Of a stretch of DNA of 64,000 bases, positions 55,116 through 64,000 are shown piece after piece. Below the pieces are notes generated by a model that was not told where the DNA came from, did not search any database, and saw only the letters and a program-made list of their open reading frames with translations. A program made the translations under genes and the position numbers. Numbering within the stretch: the stretch's first letter is position 1; every line of letters begins with the position of its first letter. This DNA comes from Aquilaria yunnanensis. Taxonomy: Eukaryota; Streptophyta; Magnoliopsida; Malvales; Thymelaeaceae. The stretch covers positions 49,536,501 to 49,600,500 of the forward strand of contig CM077596.1 of assembly GCA_039654915.1 (NCBI GenBank), given 5' to 3'.

Positions 55116-55670
55116 AAGACAAACTCATAAGCTTTAAGAACACTGAGTGCATTGGATAATCAATTCCATGGATGTTTACAGAGAAGTGACTGGAGTAATG
55201 TGGCATTGGTTCATTGAATGGCCATGGCTTTTGAGGGGGAAAATCTGTAATTACCAACAATCAGTTGGTTGAGAGAACTCCCAATGACTTCCATTTGGAA
55301 TCAAGTGGAAAACCAGATTAATTCTGAATTTTCTGGCATTTGGTTAAGAGAACTCCCAATGACTGCACAAGGAACTTAGCTGTTATTGTGACATGATTGT
55401 TCCTGGATGATCAGTGTTTATCGATAAAACAACAAAATGGGGGAACAGAGTGCCTCATGAGCACAAGTGTTTCTCTGTAAAATAAGCAAATGGGGAAACA
55501 AAGTGCCTTTTTTCTACGTACTGTCTGGCTTGGTGTTCTTGGAGCTCTCTCTAATATGTCTGAAAATCTGATCAGTGAACTGTTAATCTGTGGCACTTGC
55601 TGGATTGATATATCTGAACTGATTTGTCTGGTTTAGGCCTACTGATCTGTTTCTGTTATCTATCTACTTT
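55116..55670. other. Intergenic, no gene seen
   Basis: Contains a short direct repeat, 'gagagaactcccaatgact' at about 55273 and 55347. No coding region. Confidence 0.5.
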
Positions 55671-55675
55671 AATAT

Positions 55676-56915
55676 TGTTGGCCCAAGTGCAACTAAGAGG
55701 GCAGTGAATTAGTTGTATTAAAAACTTTAGCAAAATCAAATTTTACAACTAAATTTACTTAATCAAAAATCAAGAACAAACTAAGCAAGAATAAGGAAAA
55801 TATAAAGCAAAATATAAAGAGAGACAAATAAAGAGTGCACCGAGATTTATAGAGATTCAACTCCACCAACCGGAGTCTACGTCCTCTCCTCAAGCTTGCC
55901 AACTTGAGATTTCCTTCACTATCTCTTGATCAAAATTACAATGGTGTTTTCTTCAAGGTTCACACCCAACCAATTTCTAGTTTTCTTTAAGGCTCACTAG
56001 AAACCACTCTCTAGTTTTCTTCAAGGCTCATTAGAAACCACTTTACACGCAAGAGATTCTAAGACTTTGAATTTTTACAAACTCACAAGCTCACACAATA
56101 GCACTCAAGCTAGATATACAAGTGAAAGCACAAAACTTGGCTCTTTTCTCAAATGATGAACACTTTGATGAGCATTTGATGATGAATCTTTGATCTTATT
56201 GCCAAGTTTTTTCCCAAAGTGTTTCTTCATATTTTTATACTCATTTGGGGGCCAAAAAGACGTTGGAAACTTGCTACAGTCATCTGGAAAAGTTCCACAA
56301 ATTTTGGTGACTATTGTTCTGTTTTTTTTGTGCAAAAGAGAAAAAGTTCCAGACTTCGCATTAAGTTTTGAGTTTAACGAGTTAAACTCAATTTCGCCCT
56401 CTAACGGTCAAGATCAGCTGGAGACAAGTCATTTAATGCGTTGCAGGGTTATACAGGTGGCGTCCTCTGATTTGTCCGAGTGCTATTTGAATCTTTGACT
56501 GAAATCACGCCACTCGTAGAATTTGAACGAAACTCTCAGGCTTTGACTTAACAGGTTAAAACCAAAATTTAACGCATTAATTGATGGTTTCAAAAAGTTA
56601 CAGGAAACTTAGACTACGGATTAAGCCAGTTTAACGCATTAAAGTAAAGACTTGGGAGCAACTTAGAAACATTTGTCATTTGTAAAACAAACTTGATTCA
56701 AGCATTAATATATTTTGATGACCTACTAACTTCTCTTCAAAAACAAGTTTTATCATCAAACTTAAAACATATTTTTTGAAGTAACACTTGAAATACTTGA
56801 AATTTAAGCACAACTTTAACAAATCTATTTTGACCCAATAAAATGAGATTAAACACAATAACATAATACACTTGTCATCATCAAAATTAAATATTTTCTT
56901 GGAACAAATCCAACA
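55676..56915 (-). mobile_element. Solo LTR, SIRE/Maximus-like copia
   Basis: On the minus strand it begins TGTTGGATTTGTTCCAAG and soon reads 'tttgatgatgacaagtgt', wording typical of SIRE/Maximus-lineage copia LTRs. It ends '...cacttgggccaaca'. Perfect 5-bp flanks AATAT (55671-55675, 56916-56920) bound 1,240 bp with no internal domains, so it is a solo LTR. Inside, 'ctagttttctt(t/c)aaggctca' with 'gaaaccac' is duplicated (near 55978 and 56013). Confidence 0.87.
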
Positions 56916-56920
56916 AATAT

Positions 56921-58629
56921 ACTACTGAACTGCTTGTTGGTGTATTTGTCATTCTCTTACCAGGTGTTCTATGAAAACTCACCCTTATCTGATTTAATTT
57001 TGCAGAGGTTGGACTGGAATTGTATAATTGTTACCGGAAACACTAGTTTATATGTCCACAATGCAACTAAGCTTCAGCTATAATTGGGTTTGATAGCAGA
57101 ATTTCTTACTTTGCAAGTAAAGTCTGATCTCTCTCTATAAGCAACTTTCAATTGCTACTCTAAACTTGTTACCAAAGTTATGGACAAGGTTTTACCAAGA
57201 ATTCTAAGTTTAGTGGCAGAACCAAGATTTTTGGCTCGGGTGTAGTGTAAATATCTATCCTTGTTCAGACAAAACAATAGATGCAACATACCAAGAAACA
57301 CCAAACGTATATTCATGCTAATACATTTATGTACTCAAGTAAAAAATAGAATCTAGTCACATGAATGCTAAAATTAAAGCAGAAAGTTTAGAAAGTGCAC
57401 CAGAATGACACAAATGCTAGGATTGAAATACAACAAAATGAAATTTCAGTAGAAATTTAAACAATATGCTATAGAACAAATGCAAGCACGTAATTTTCCG
57501 GGAAACCACACTTTGACACACATATCAACATGTCCCTCCAAGGTCAAGGACAACACTTAGTCTTACACACGTATGTCAGAAATCACGCATTTGCCTTTCC
57601 TCATCTTTTCTTTTCCATGCTTTGTTTGCTTCCTATGCTCCTAAAACAGTTCAGCAATTTCTCAGTAAACTGGACATAAACTTTGAGCAATATTGTACAG
57701 AAATGGGGAAGGGAACTTCTCTACTTATGCCAGAACCATGATGATAGCATAACCCTAATCACATAGATAAGCACAGGTGACAGGCCTCATAAGTAGAAAG
57801 TAACTCAGTTACATACACAAGCACGTGCCTCAAACGAAGACACACTTCATCTTAAGACAAAAGGAGAGACACAACATCAGATGGTTGTTCAAATGATGAT
57901 TCAGATCACATGGTAATCAATGTTTCTATTTTCTAGTCTAAAAATTCACATAATGACGGCTAAGCAAGAAAATATCATCAAGAAATGGAACCACTTATAT
58001 GAAACTTAATATTACCTCTTATTTTACAGAGTCTGATTGCATATCCATAATTCCATTGAAAAAAAAAACGTTGTTACACCCCATGACAATTCATTCATTG
58101 ATTACCAGCTATATATATAAAATTTAGATTATTTAGTGACTTACAAAACACTGTAACACCAGTGATACATCAGCTTTGCATGTTATTTATGGGGCAAACA
58201 CATAGGCACCAGCTCCCACAGGTTTCAATACACTAATATTGGCTTCTATTCAACTTTCATACTTCTTGGACCAATTTTTATATTAGGTCACTCTAATTTA
58301 GACATCAGTGGGACTGTATTTTACAGCAAAATGCAGCAACAGTTATGCTAGTTTTGGCCCTTAATCAGTAAATTCAACAAACATTTTAATAAGCCAAGAC
58401 TTTAATATGTTAGTTTTACTTATAAATCACAAGTTAGTTTTACTTATAAATAATTGTCAACTAATTTCTATATCTTTTGCACAAGAGTAAACAAGATTGC
58501 AATAGCAAACCCATACACTGTTTATTTACTAACTGCTGATAACTTGAGATATGTCTATAAGGGAAGCATGCGAGGATTCTATTCACACCAAAACAAACCA
58601 TGTATAGCCAAAAATCATGGCCAATATTC
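56921..58629. other. Intergenic with diverged repeats, no gene seen
   Basis: 57085-57228 matches 33130-33268. 57260-57480 matches 26130-26300. 57950-58560 resembles 27790-28350 and 26625-26740, in a different order from the first set. No coding region. Confidence 0.5.
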
Positions 58630-58833
58630 TGTCATTATTTCTATATTTGGAGAATGGTTTTAAGGCTGATTTCCAGGATTGTATTTTGTAACAATAGCTT
58701 AGTTTTAGCCTTACGGTTTACTTGTTTCCTTATTTAGCTGTACAACTATCTGCATATATTCTTTGATCTTCTATCAATGAAAAGTGTGGGGAAATTATTC
58801 ATTGAAAATTATGGCAATACTCATTTCTTTACA
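58630..58833 (+). repeat. 5' LTR of copia E (start uncertain)
   Basis: Ends 'catttctttaca' right before the primer site. The start at 'tgtcattattt' (58630) is a guess based on TG and typical length near 200 bp. No second LTR is available for comparison. Confidence 0.5.
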
Positions 58834-58849
58834 TGGTATCAGGAGAGCC
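58834..58849 (+). other. Primer-binding site of copia E
   Basis: 'tggtatcaggagagcc' directly after the LTR: methionine-tRNA site with a small insertion relative to TGGTATCAGAGCC. Confidence 0.85.
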
Positions 58850-58883
58850 AATCTCTACCAAGTCCCCGATCCAAGCCACTCCC

Positions 58884-59850
58884 ATGTCTTCCTCATCTGA
58901 TCAAAATCCAACCTTTCCTCTCAACACCCAACCTCCTTTCGCAACTGATAAACCACTTATTGCTCTCAACATCACTGCCCAACTCAATGAAAAGTTAACT
59001 CCCTCCACCTTTCCTTAATGGCGTGCTCAATTCGAAGCCCTCCTTATTGGTTACGATTTACTTGACTATGTCGAAGGCACCCTTCGGTGTCCCTCTTCCG
59101 CTGGTACCACTGCTGATGAGCTGCACAAGACCCATTGGGTCCGACAGGATAAACTAATCCTGAGTGCTATTTTGGCTTCTACATCCTCTTCAATCACCCC
59201 CTTATTGCTATGGCAAAGACCTCCCATGAAGCTTGGAAAAAGCTTAAAAATTTATATGCTAGTTGATCTCAAACTCATGCTATGCAGTTAAAAGAAGAAC
59301 TCACACTAATTCAGTGTGGAAATCGGTCAATCACCGACTATCTCCACTCTGTGAAGGCCTTGGCTAATGAAATAGCCATCATTGATCATTCCATTTCGGA
59401 TGATGACCTAACTCTTTATGTGTTGAATGGTTTAGGTCCAGATTTTCGAGAGATAGCAGCGCCTATTCGAGCCCGAGAATCTTCACTGGCCTTTGAGGAG
59501 TTACACGACCTTCTGGTCGGACATGAAGCCAATCTATGGCGCATGGAAGCTGCAACGCAGCAACTAGTTTCTTCTGCAAATTTCACGAAGACAAAGCAGT
59601 CTACGCAAGGGGAAAATCAATCTTGGTCCTTCAGGAAAAATGATACTGCCCATGGAACTCAAGGCTTCAGCCCAGGCCGAAATACTCATGGAGCCCAACG
59701 TGATGGGCGTTGCTCCAACAACAATTATGGAAAGCCCAACAATTCCAATCGGCGTTATCAACCCAAATGCCAACTTTGTGATCAGCTGGGACATATTGCA
59801 AAGTCCTGTCCGAAATTTAACCCCCAGAATGTTTCTATCAATTGTGCCGC
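58884..59850 (+). pseudogene. gag: gag of copia E
   Basis: Begins at ATG 58884 ('MSSSSDQNPTF'), with 'LNITAQLNEKLTPSTFP' and a stop at 59016, where tryptophan is usual. 'WRAQFEALLIGYDLLDYVEG' follows. After a frameshift near 59200 the long frame from 59282 carries 'GNRSITDYLHSVKALANEIA' and 'LNGLGPDFREIAAPIRARES'. The nucleocapsid knuckle 'CQLCDQLGHIAKSC' (C-x2-C-x4-H-x4-C, near 59768-59810) is intact. Capsid and nucleocapsid packaging of element RNA is the family role. Confidence 0.9.
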
Positions 59851-60439
59851 CTCTTCTAATGGAAAGGACAAAAATTGGCTACTTGATTCGGCCGCTTCTC
59901 ATAATATCACGGGTGATCTTTCCAATCTATCTATTCATTCTGAATATGATGGAACTGACGAAGTAATTCTCAGTGATGGTTCAGGTTTGGCAGTCTCACA
60001 CATTGGTTCTTTGTCTTTGCACTCCCCTCACTGCACTTTTACATTGCGCGATAACCTTTGTGTTCCAAGCCTTTGCAAAAATTTAATTTTCGTTCATCAT
60101 CTCACCAGACAAAACAATGCCATTGTTGAATTTCGCCATTTCTATTTTCTTGTGAAGGACAAGATCACGGGGGCGATTCTACTAAAAGGAGCATGTGACA
60201 ATGGCATCTATACCTTTCCGGAATCAATGGTAACATCCAAAAAGGTTGCTAATGTGCATGAACGGACTTCTATTGATGGTTGGCATAAGCATCTTGGGCA
60301 TCCTTCTCTTAAAATTGTTCATCGTCTTGTCAAGAATTTTTCTCTTCCTATTTCATCCAACAAAAATTTGTCTTCACTATGTCATTCATGCTCTATTAAT
60401 AAAGCTCATCAACAACCCTTTCGTGTCAATAGTCTCTAA
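59851..60439 (+). pseudogene. pol: Protease and pre-integrase domain of copia E
   Basis: Same open frame as gag. 'NWLLDSAASHNITGDLSNL' holds the protease motif as D-S-A-A, common in this lineage. 'LCVPSLCKNLIFVHHLTRQN' follows, then 'WHKHLGHPSLKIVHRLVKNF' and 'LCHSCSINKAHQQPF' with the H/C zinc ligands. The frame ends at TAA 60437, at the integrase boundary. Confidence 0.9.
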
Positions 60440-61640
60440 AGTCATGAGCCCTTTGAACTTATTTACACAGATGTGTGGGGTCCTGTTAGTTATATCGGCT
60501 TTGATGGATCACGATATTACCTTATTTTTGTTGATCATTATACAAAATATATATGGTTTTATCCAATGATCACTAAATCCGGTGTTTCTCATATTTTTCC
60601 ACATTTCAAAAAGTTTGTTGAAACTCGCTTTCAAAAATCAATAAAAACACTATATTCAGACAATGGTGGTGAGTTTATTGCTTTGAAATCATATCTCTCA
60701 CTTCATGGAATAACTCACTACACCACTGCTCCCCACACCCCGCAACAAAATGGTGTCTCTGAACGTCGTCACTGTCACCTCGTTGAAACGGGCCTTATGC
60801 TTCTTCATGATGCAAATCTGAATTTCTCTTATTGGCCTCATGCCTTTCAAACAGCCTCTTACCTCATAAATAGACAGCCCATGCCCATTCTTCACGAAAA
60901 ATCACCATTTGAAGTTCTTTTTGGTCAAAAACCAAATTATTTAAAATTAAAAAAAATTTGGTTACCTTTGTTATCCCCTCACCCGGCCCTATAACTCAAA
61001 TAAAATGCAGCCCAAATCGAAAGCCTGTATATTTCTCAGTTATTCACCAACTCAAAACGCGTATAAGTGCTTTGAACCACAAACCAAAAAACTCTTCTTT
61101 TCACGACATGTGTTGTTTGATGAGACCAAACACCAATCCAGCCATTTTCAACCTGTCCCTTCCGTCTCACCCGAAAACACCCCAAACCCTCAGAAATTTA
61201 TTCCTCTTCTTTTTGGTGCCCAGTAACCTGCAGTTCTTTCCTGCGCATCAGCACCATCACACCTTCCGGAAGGTCCTCTTGCCATTGTCACGTCCTTCCC
61301 AGGTAATTTCGGACCCCCTATTTCTTTACTTCATGATTCTTTTCATGCTCTAGATCACACCATCTCTAATCCGAATCCTCCTTTAGATGAAAATAGGACT
61401 GTTTCTTCATTAAATCTCTCATCATCTCTTCCTATTTTCTCTACGGATACCCATCTAGGTACTGATTATAATACCTCAAATTTGAATTTCACAAACCCTT
61501 CCCCAACAAATAATCCCCCTCAACGCACTCACAACATGACCACACGATCAATGAATCAAAATTTTAAACCCAAACAGATCCATACTGTGTCCAAATATCC
61601 TCTCCCCCCCGACCATAAAACCAACGAGTGTGAGCCAAGC
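60440..61640 (+). pseudogene. pol: Integrase of copia E
   Basis: The frame 60473-60994 carries 'MWGPVSYIGFDGSRYYLIFV', 'DHYTKYIWFYPM', the second catalytic site 'TLYSDNGGEFIAL' and 'HTPQQNGVSERRHCHLVETG' with the catalytic glutamate, then 'YWPHAFQTASYLINRQPMP'. A shift near 60950 is followed by 61005-61226 ('ACIFLSYSPTQNAYKCFEPQ'). The linker to RT is out of frame. Confidence 0.9.
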
Positions 61641-62278
61641 CATTTCTCAACCTCACTGGCGTGAAGCCATGTCCAATGAACTCACTGCTCTAATGAAACA
61701 TGGGACTTGGGACCTCATTTTACCACCTTCAAACTGTCAACCCATGGGCTGTAAGTAGGTCTTCTGAGTAAAAAGGAAAGCAGATGGGTCAGTGGACAGA
61801 TTCAAAGCCTGTCTAGTTGCTAAGGGTTATAACCAACGCCTTGGTGTTGATTACAAAGAAACCTTTAGTCCTGTGGTTAAACCAGCAACTATTAGAGTTG
61901 TATTATCTATTGCAGTCATGAATGGATGGGATTTGAGGCAACTGGATGTCAACAATGCCTTTCAAATGGCAAATTGACTGAAACTGTTTTTATGGCACAA
62001 CCCCCGAGGTTCAAAGATTTGTCCAAACCTCACCATGTTTGTAGGTTGGACAAGGTGATTTATGGGCTTAAACAAGCTCCATGGGCTTGGTACACTGCCC
62101 TAAAAAATGCCATTCTTCAACTGGGTTTTCAGAATTCCAAGGCTAACTCTTTTTTCTTTATTTACAGCCAAGACTCCACTCTTTGTTATTTCCTAGTCTA
62201 CGTTGATGATCTAGTCATTACTGGAAATAATTCAATTCTTGTGGCCAATATTATTAAGCAGCTGGGTGATATGTTTTC
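61641..62278 (+). pseudogene. pol: Reverse transcriptase of copia E, truncated
   Basis: 'HWREAMSNELTALMKHGTWD' precedes stops near 61755 and 61768. The frame 61792-61977 has '[20 protein letters not shown]' and 'RQLDVNNAF', then a frameshift at 'QMAN'. The frame from 61926 has 'VIYGLKQAPWAWY' and the catalytic Y-V-D-D (62199-62210). The last native residues are 'IIKQLGDMFS'. The open frame then runs a few codons into element F. Confidence 0.9.
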
Positions 62279-64000
62279 TGTGACAGCTCTCCTAGTCAAT
62301 TAATCAAGTAAGTGTTCATTTACTTTGATTAAGTGTTTATGAAATTAAGTACCTCAAATTAGCGCCTTGTTAAGCAAGTAACATAAGCTTAATTAAGTTA
62401 AGTGAGTTCCTAAGTGTGATTTGGCATAGTTAAGTCAAGACCATTAGTTGTTCTAGCTTTTAGAATCATCCTAGTAAGTTTTGACAACTTGTGGCACTAA
62501 GTGTTCTTTTTGAGCCATTTAGAACTTAAGTGGCTAAAGTGTTCAAGAAAATTAAGTTTGGGAAGCTTTTTAGTATCTTTTTAAAACAAAGAAAAGTGAG
62601 TTTGGAGTGTGAGTTGGTGAGTTATTTGAAACAAATGAAAGTATGAGGGCTTAAGTGCAAGGGAGAGAAAAGTTGCTTAATAAGCTTATAAGTTAAGTTT
62701 CTTCTTCTCTTCTTCATACTTAGCCATTTCATTGCAACACCAAAAATTCGTAGCTCCCTCTCCTCTCCCAAAATCACAGCCCAAGCTTCCATTTTCTTGC
62801 AAGTTCTCATTGAATCAAGGGTGCCCAAGGTGTTAGAAAGATCACTAAGCCCCTTTGCTAGTGTTCTTACTTCCTTTGATCTTTGGAGCTTGTTTTGGAA
62901 TCCAATTTTCGTAGGTAAGCTTCTTGAGATCATTTGGTGTGTTTATAGGTTGTTTCTAGAGCTAGAAATGGTCTTGGTTTGATTGGTTTGGGTGCCAAAT
63001 TTCGTTGGTTTTAGGCTTGGAACTCAAGGAAGCTCAATTGAGCTTAGGAAGCTTTGTTGCATTGCTTGCTTTGTGGCTAAAATTGAGGTAAGGGTTCAAG
63101 TAATTAAGCTCAAATAATGCATGGTTTTGTAGCTTTGTATGTTGGGATGAATTAGAAACAAGACCCATTAAGTTTGGATTAGAAATGAGAGAGTTTGAGT
63201 AGTTTGTGTACAAGAGCGATGCTGTCGCATAAACCCAGAAAAACAGAATTGGCGACGCGTCGCCAATTCGTCCGTGAATTGGCGCCGCGGCGCCAAGAAG
63301 CGAAAATGTACACAGAGCGTTTACTCGGCGGCGCCGCGTCGCCAAAAGCATTTGCTCTTTGGCGCCGCGTCGCCAAGTGCCAATTTGGCCTCGATTTCCG
63401 GCCATCCTAAGATTAACTTAGACTCTCGGTTTCTATCCCTAGGCTATTCTAAGACGTTCCATAGCCTCGGTTGGGTCTAGAATTCGTTCCTAAGGCGGGA
63501 ATTGTGCGTTATTTGGAAGGTAGTCAAGTTGTGTGGTTAAGTATAAAAGAAATGTGACTTGGTGGCTAAGTAACTCATAGTATTTAAGTTTTTACATGGA
63601 AATTAAGGGGATTAAGTGGGTTTTTAGACTCTTTATTGGCCATATAGAGTATCAATTACATATGGTCAATAGAGAGAAAAACCTAAGTCGATCCCAACCA
63701 AGCCATTTGGTTTGGTAAGTGAGCCACTAGTAGTATTTTGAGTTAAACCTTGAGGGTTTGACTAGTTAAACCACATAGTAAGACTACCCTGTACAATAAA
63801 TCAAGGGTAAAGGCGGGTAAGTTTGAGATAGGTGACGACCTACTCTAGAACCCGTAGATGGGACTTAATTGAGGTAAAGTGTCCGGGATACGAGGGCCAG
63901 TATCTCAAGTACCTCAGCCGTTTGAGCTCACGGCAAGAATTAAGGCACTTAAGTGCAGAAAGTCCCAAGTGCATGTGTTGTGTGCATTCCATACCATACA
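62279..64000 (+). mobile_element. Gypsy-like LTR (element F), start only
   Basis: Starts 'tgtgacagctctcctag', a TGTGACA opening common in plant chromovirus-type Ty3/gypsy LTRs, exactly where copia E's RT is broken. The TSD candidate is TTTTC (62274-62278). More than 1.7 kb without gag-pol domains follows, so the window ends inside the LTR or leader. Orientation is not proven. Short open frames (62622-62933, 63034-63405 and others) show no domains. A GC-rich palindrome cluster sits at 63249-63376. Confidence 0.6.
63249..63376. repeat. Cluster of 18-bp GC-rich palindromes in F
   Basis: Perfect palindromes 'ttggcgacgcgtcgccaa' (63249-63266) and 'ttggcgccgcggcgccaa' (63279-63296), a partial one at 63329-63344, and the near-palindrome 'ttggcgccgcgtcgccaa' (63359-63376). 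All four share the core ggcg-cc/ac-gcg-t/g-cgcc in otherwise AT-rich sequence. Confidence 0.9.

Larger units (their letters stand above)
58630..62278 (+). mobile_element. Copia element E (Ale/Retrofit-like), 3' end cut by F
   Basis: A plus-strand copia with LTR, primer site, gag, protease, integrase and RT in order. The reading stops abruptly inside RT at 'QLGDMFS' (62278), where sequence of another element starts. RNase H and the 3' LTR must lie beyond F, outside the window, or be lost. Protein wording ('LDSAASHNIT', 'FVDHYTKYIWFYPM') fits the Ale/Retrofit group better than A-D. Several stops and frameshifts are present. Confidence 0.88.

Noticed and set aside
63034..63405. Frames across the GC palindromes in F as coding
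   Set aside because: All frames on both strands are opened by the palindromic GC repeats; no domain is visible.

Overview
This is nuclear DNA from a flowering plant, probably a eudicot. The evidence is AT-rich sequence packed with plant LTR retrotransposons (Ty1/copia with methionine-tRNA primer sites, Ty3/gypsy-type LTRs, a SIRE-like solo LTR), two Stowaway-type MITEs and a decayed NB-LRR resistance-gene fragment. I see no intact ordinary cellular gene. Almost everything with coding character is a retrotransposon relic, plus a small repeated gene carried inside one large element.

Layout. 1-7618: decayed intergenic DNA with two MITEs and blocks that recur near 49.5-55 kb. 7619-22186: an old copia element (B) split by two later insertions: copia A in its gag (8329-12815, minus strand, TSD CTCTA) and copia C in its integrase (14332-19184, plus strand). 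22187-28363: intergenic DNA with a solo gypsy-like LTR (23149-24697, TSD AGGAG). 28364-32478: copia D, a sister of A (TSD ATCAT). 33853-48758: a 14.9-kb element G with LTRs of about 2.75 kb (TSD TCTGT). 48764-58629: intergenic DNA with a second solo LTR of the 23-kb family (51236-52928), an LRR pseudogene (53958-54426, minus) and a SIRE-like solo LTR (55676-56915, TSD AATAT). 58630-62278: a copia E cut off by a gypsy-like LTR (F) that starts at 62279 and runs off the window.

Element G is the most interesting object. It has no recognisable gag-pol. A 39-nt tRNA-Arg-like sequence ending in CCA next to the right LTR is its primer site, so the element reads on the minus strand. In that sense it carries three tandem copies of a 182-codon gene encoding a basic cysteine-rich protein (two open, one broken). 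The two open copies each have a TATA box. Their architecture recalls the cysteine-rich nucleic-acid-binding proteins of carla-like plant viruses. Downstream lies a 2.3-kb tandem array of about 32 units, each able to fold into two hairpins, and some stem changes are compensated on both arms. I read G as a large non-autonomous LTR element (LARD type, possibly Tat/Ogre-related) with captured or evolved cargo genes.

Relative ages by hand comparison of LTR pairs: G is youngest (about 1% in the part I compared), then D, C and A (about 10%). B is older than A and C because they sit inside it. All sequence comparisons here were done by eye.
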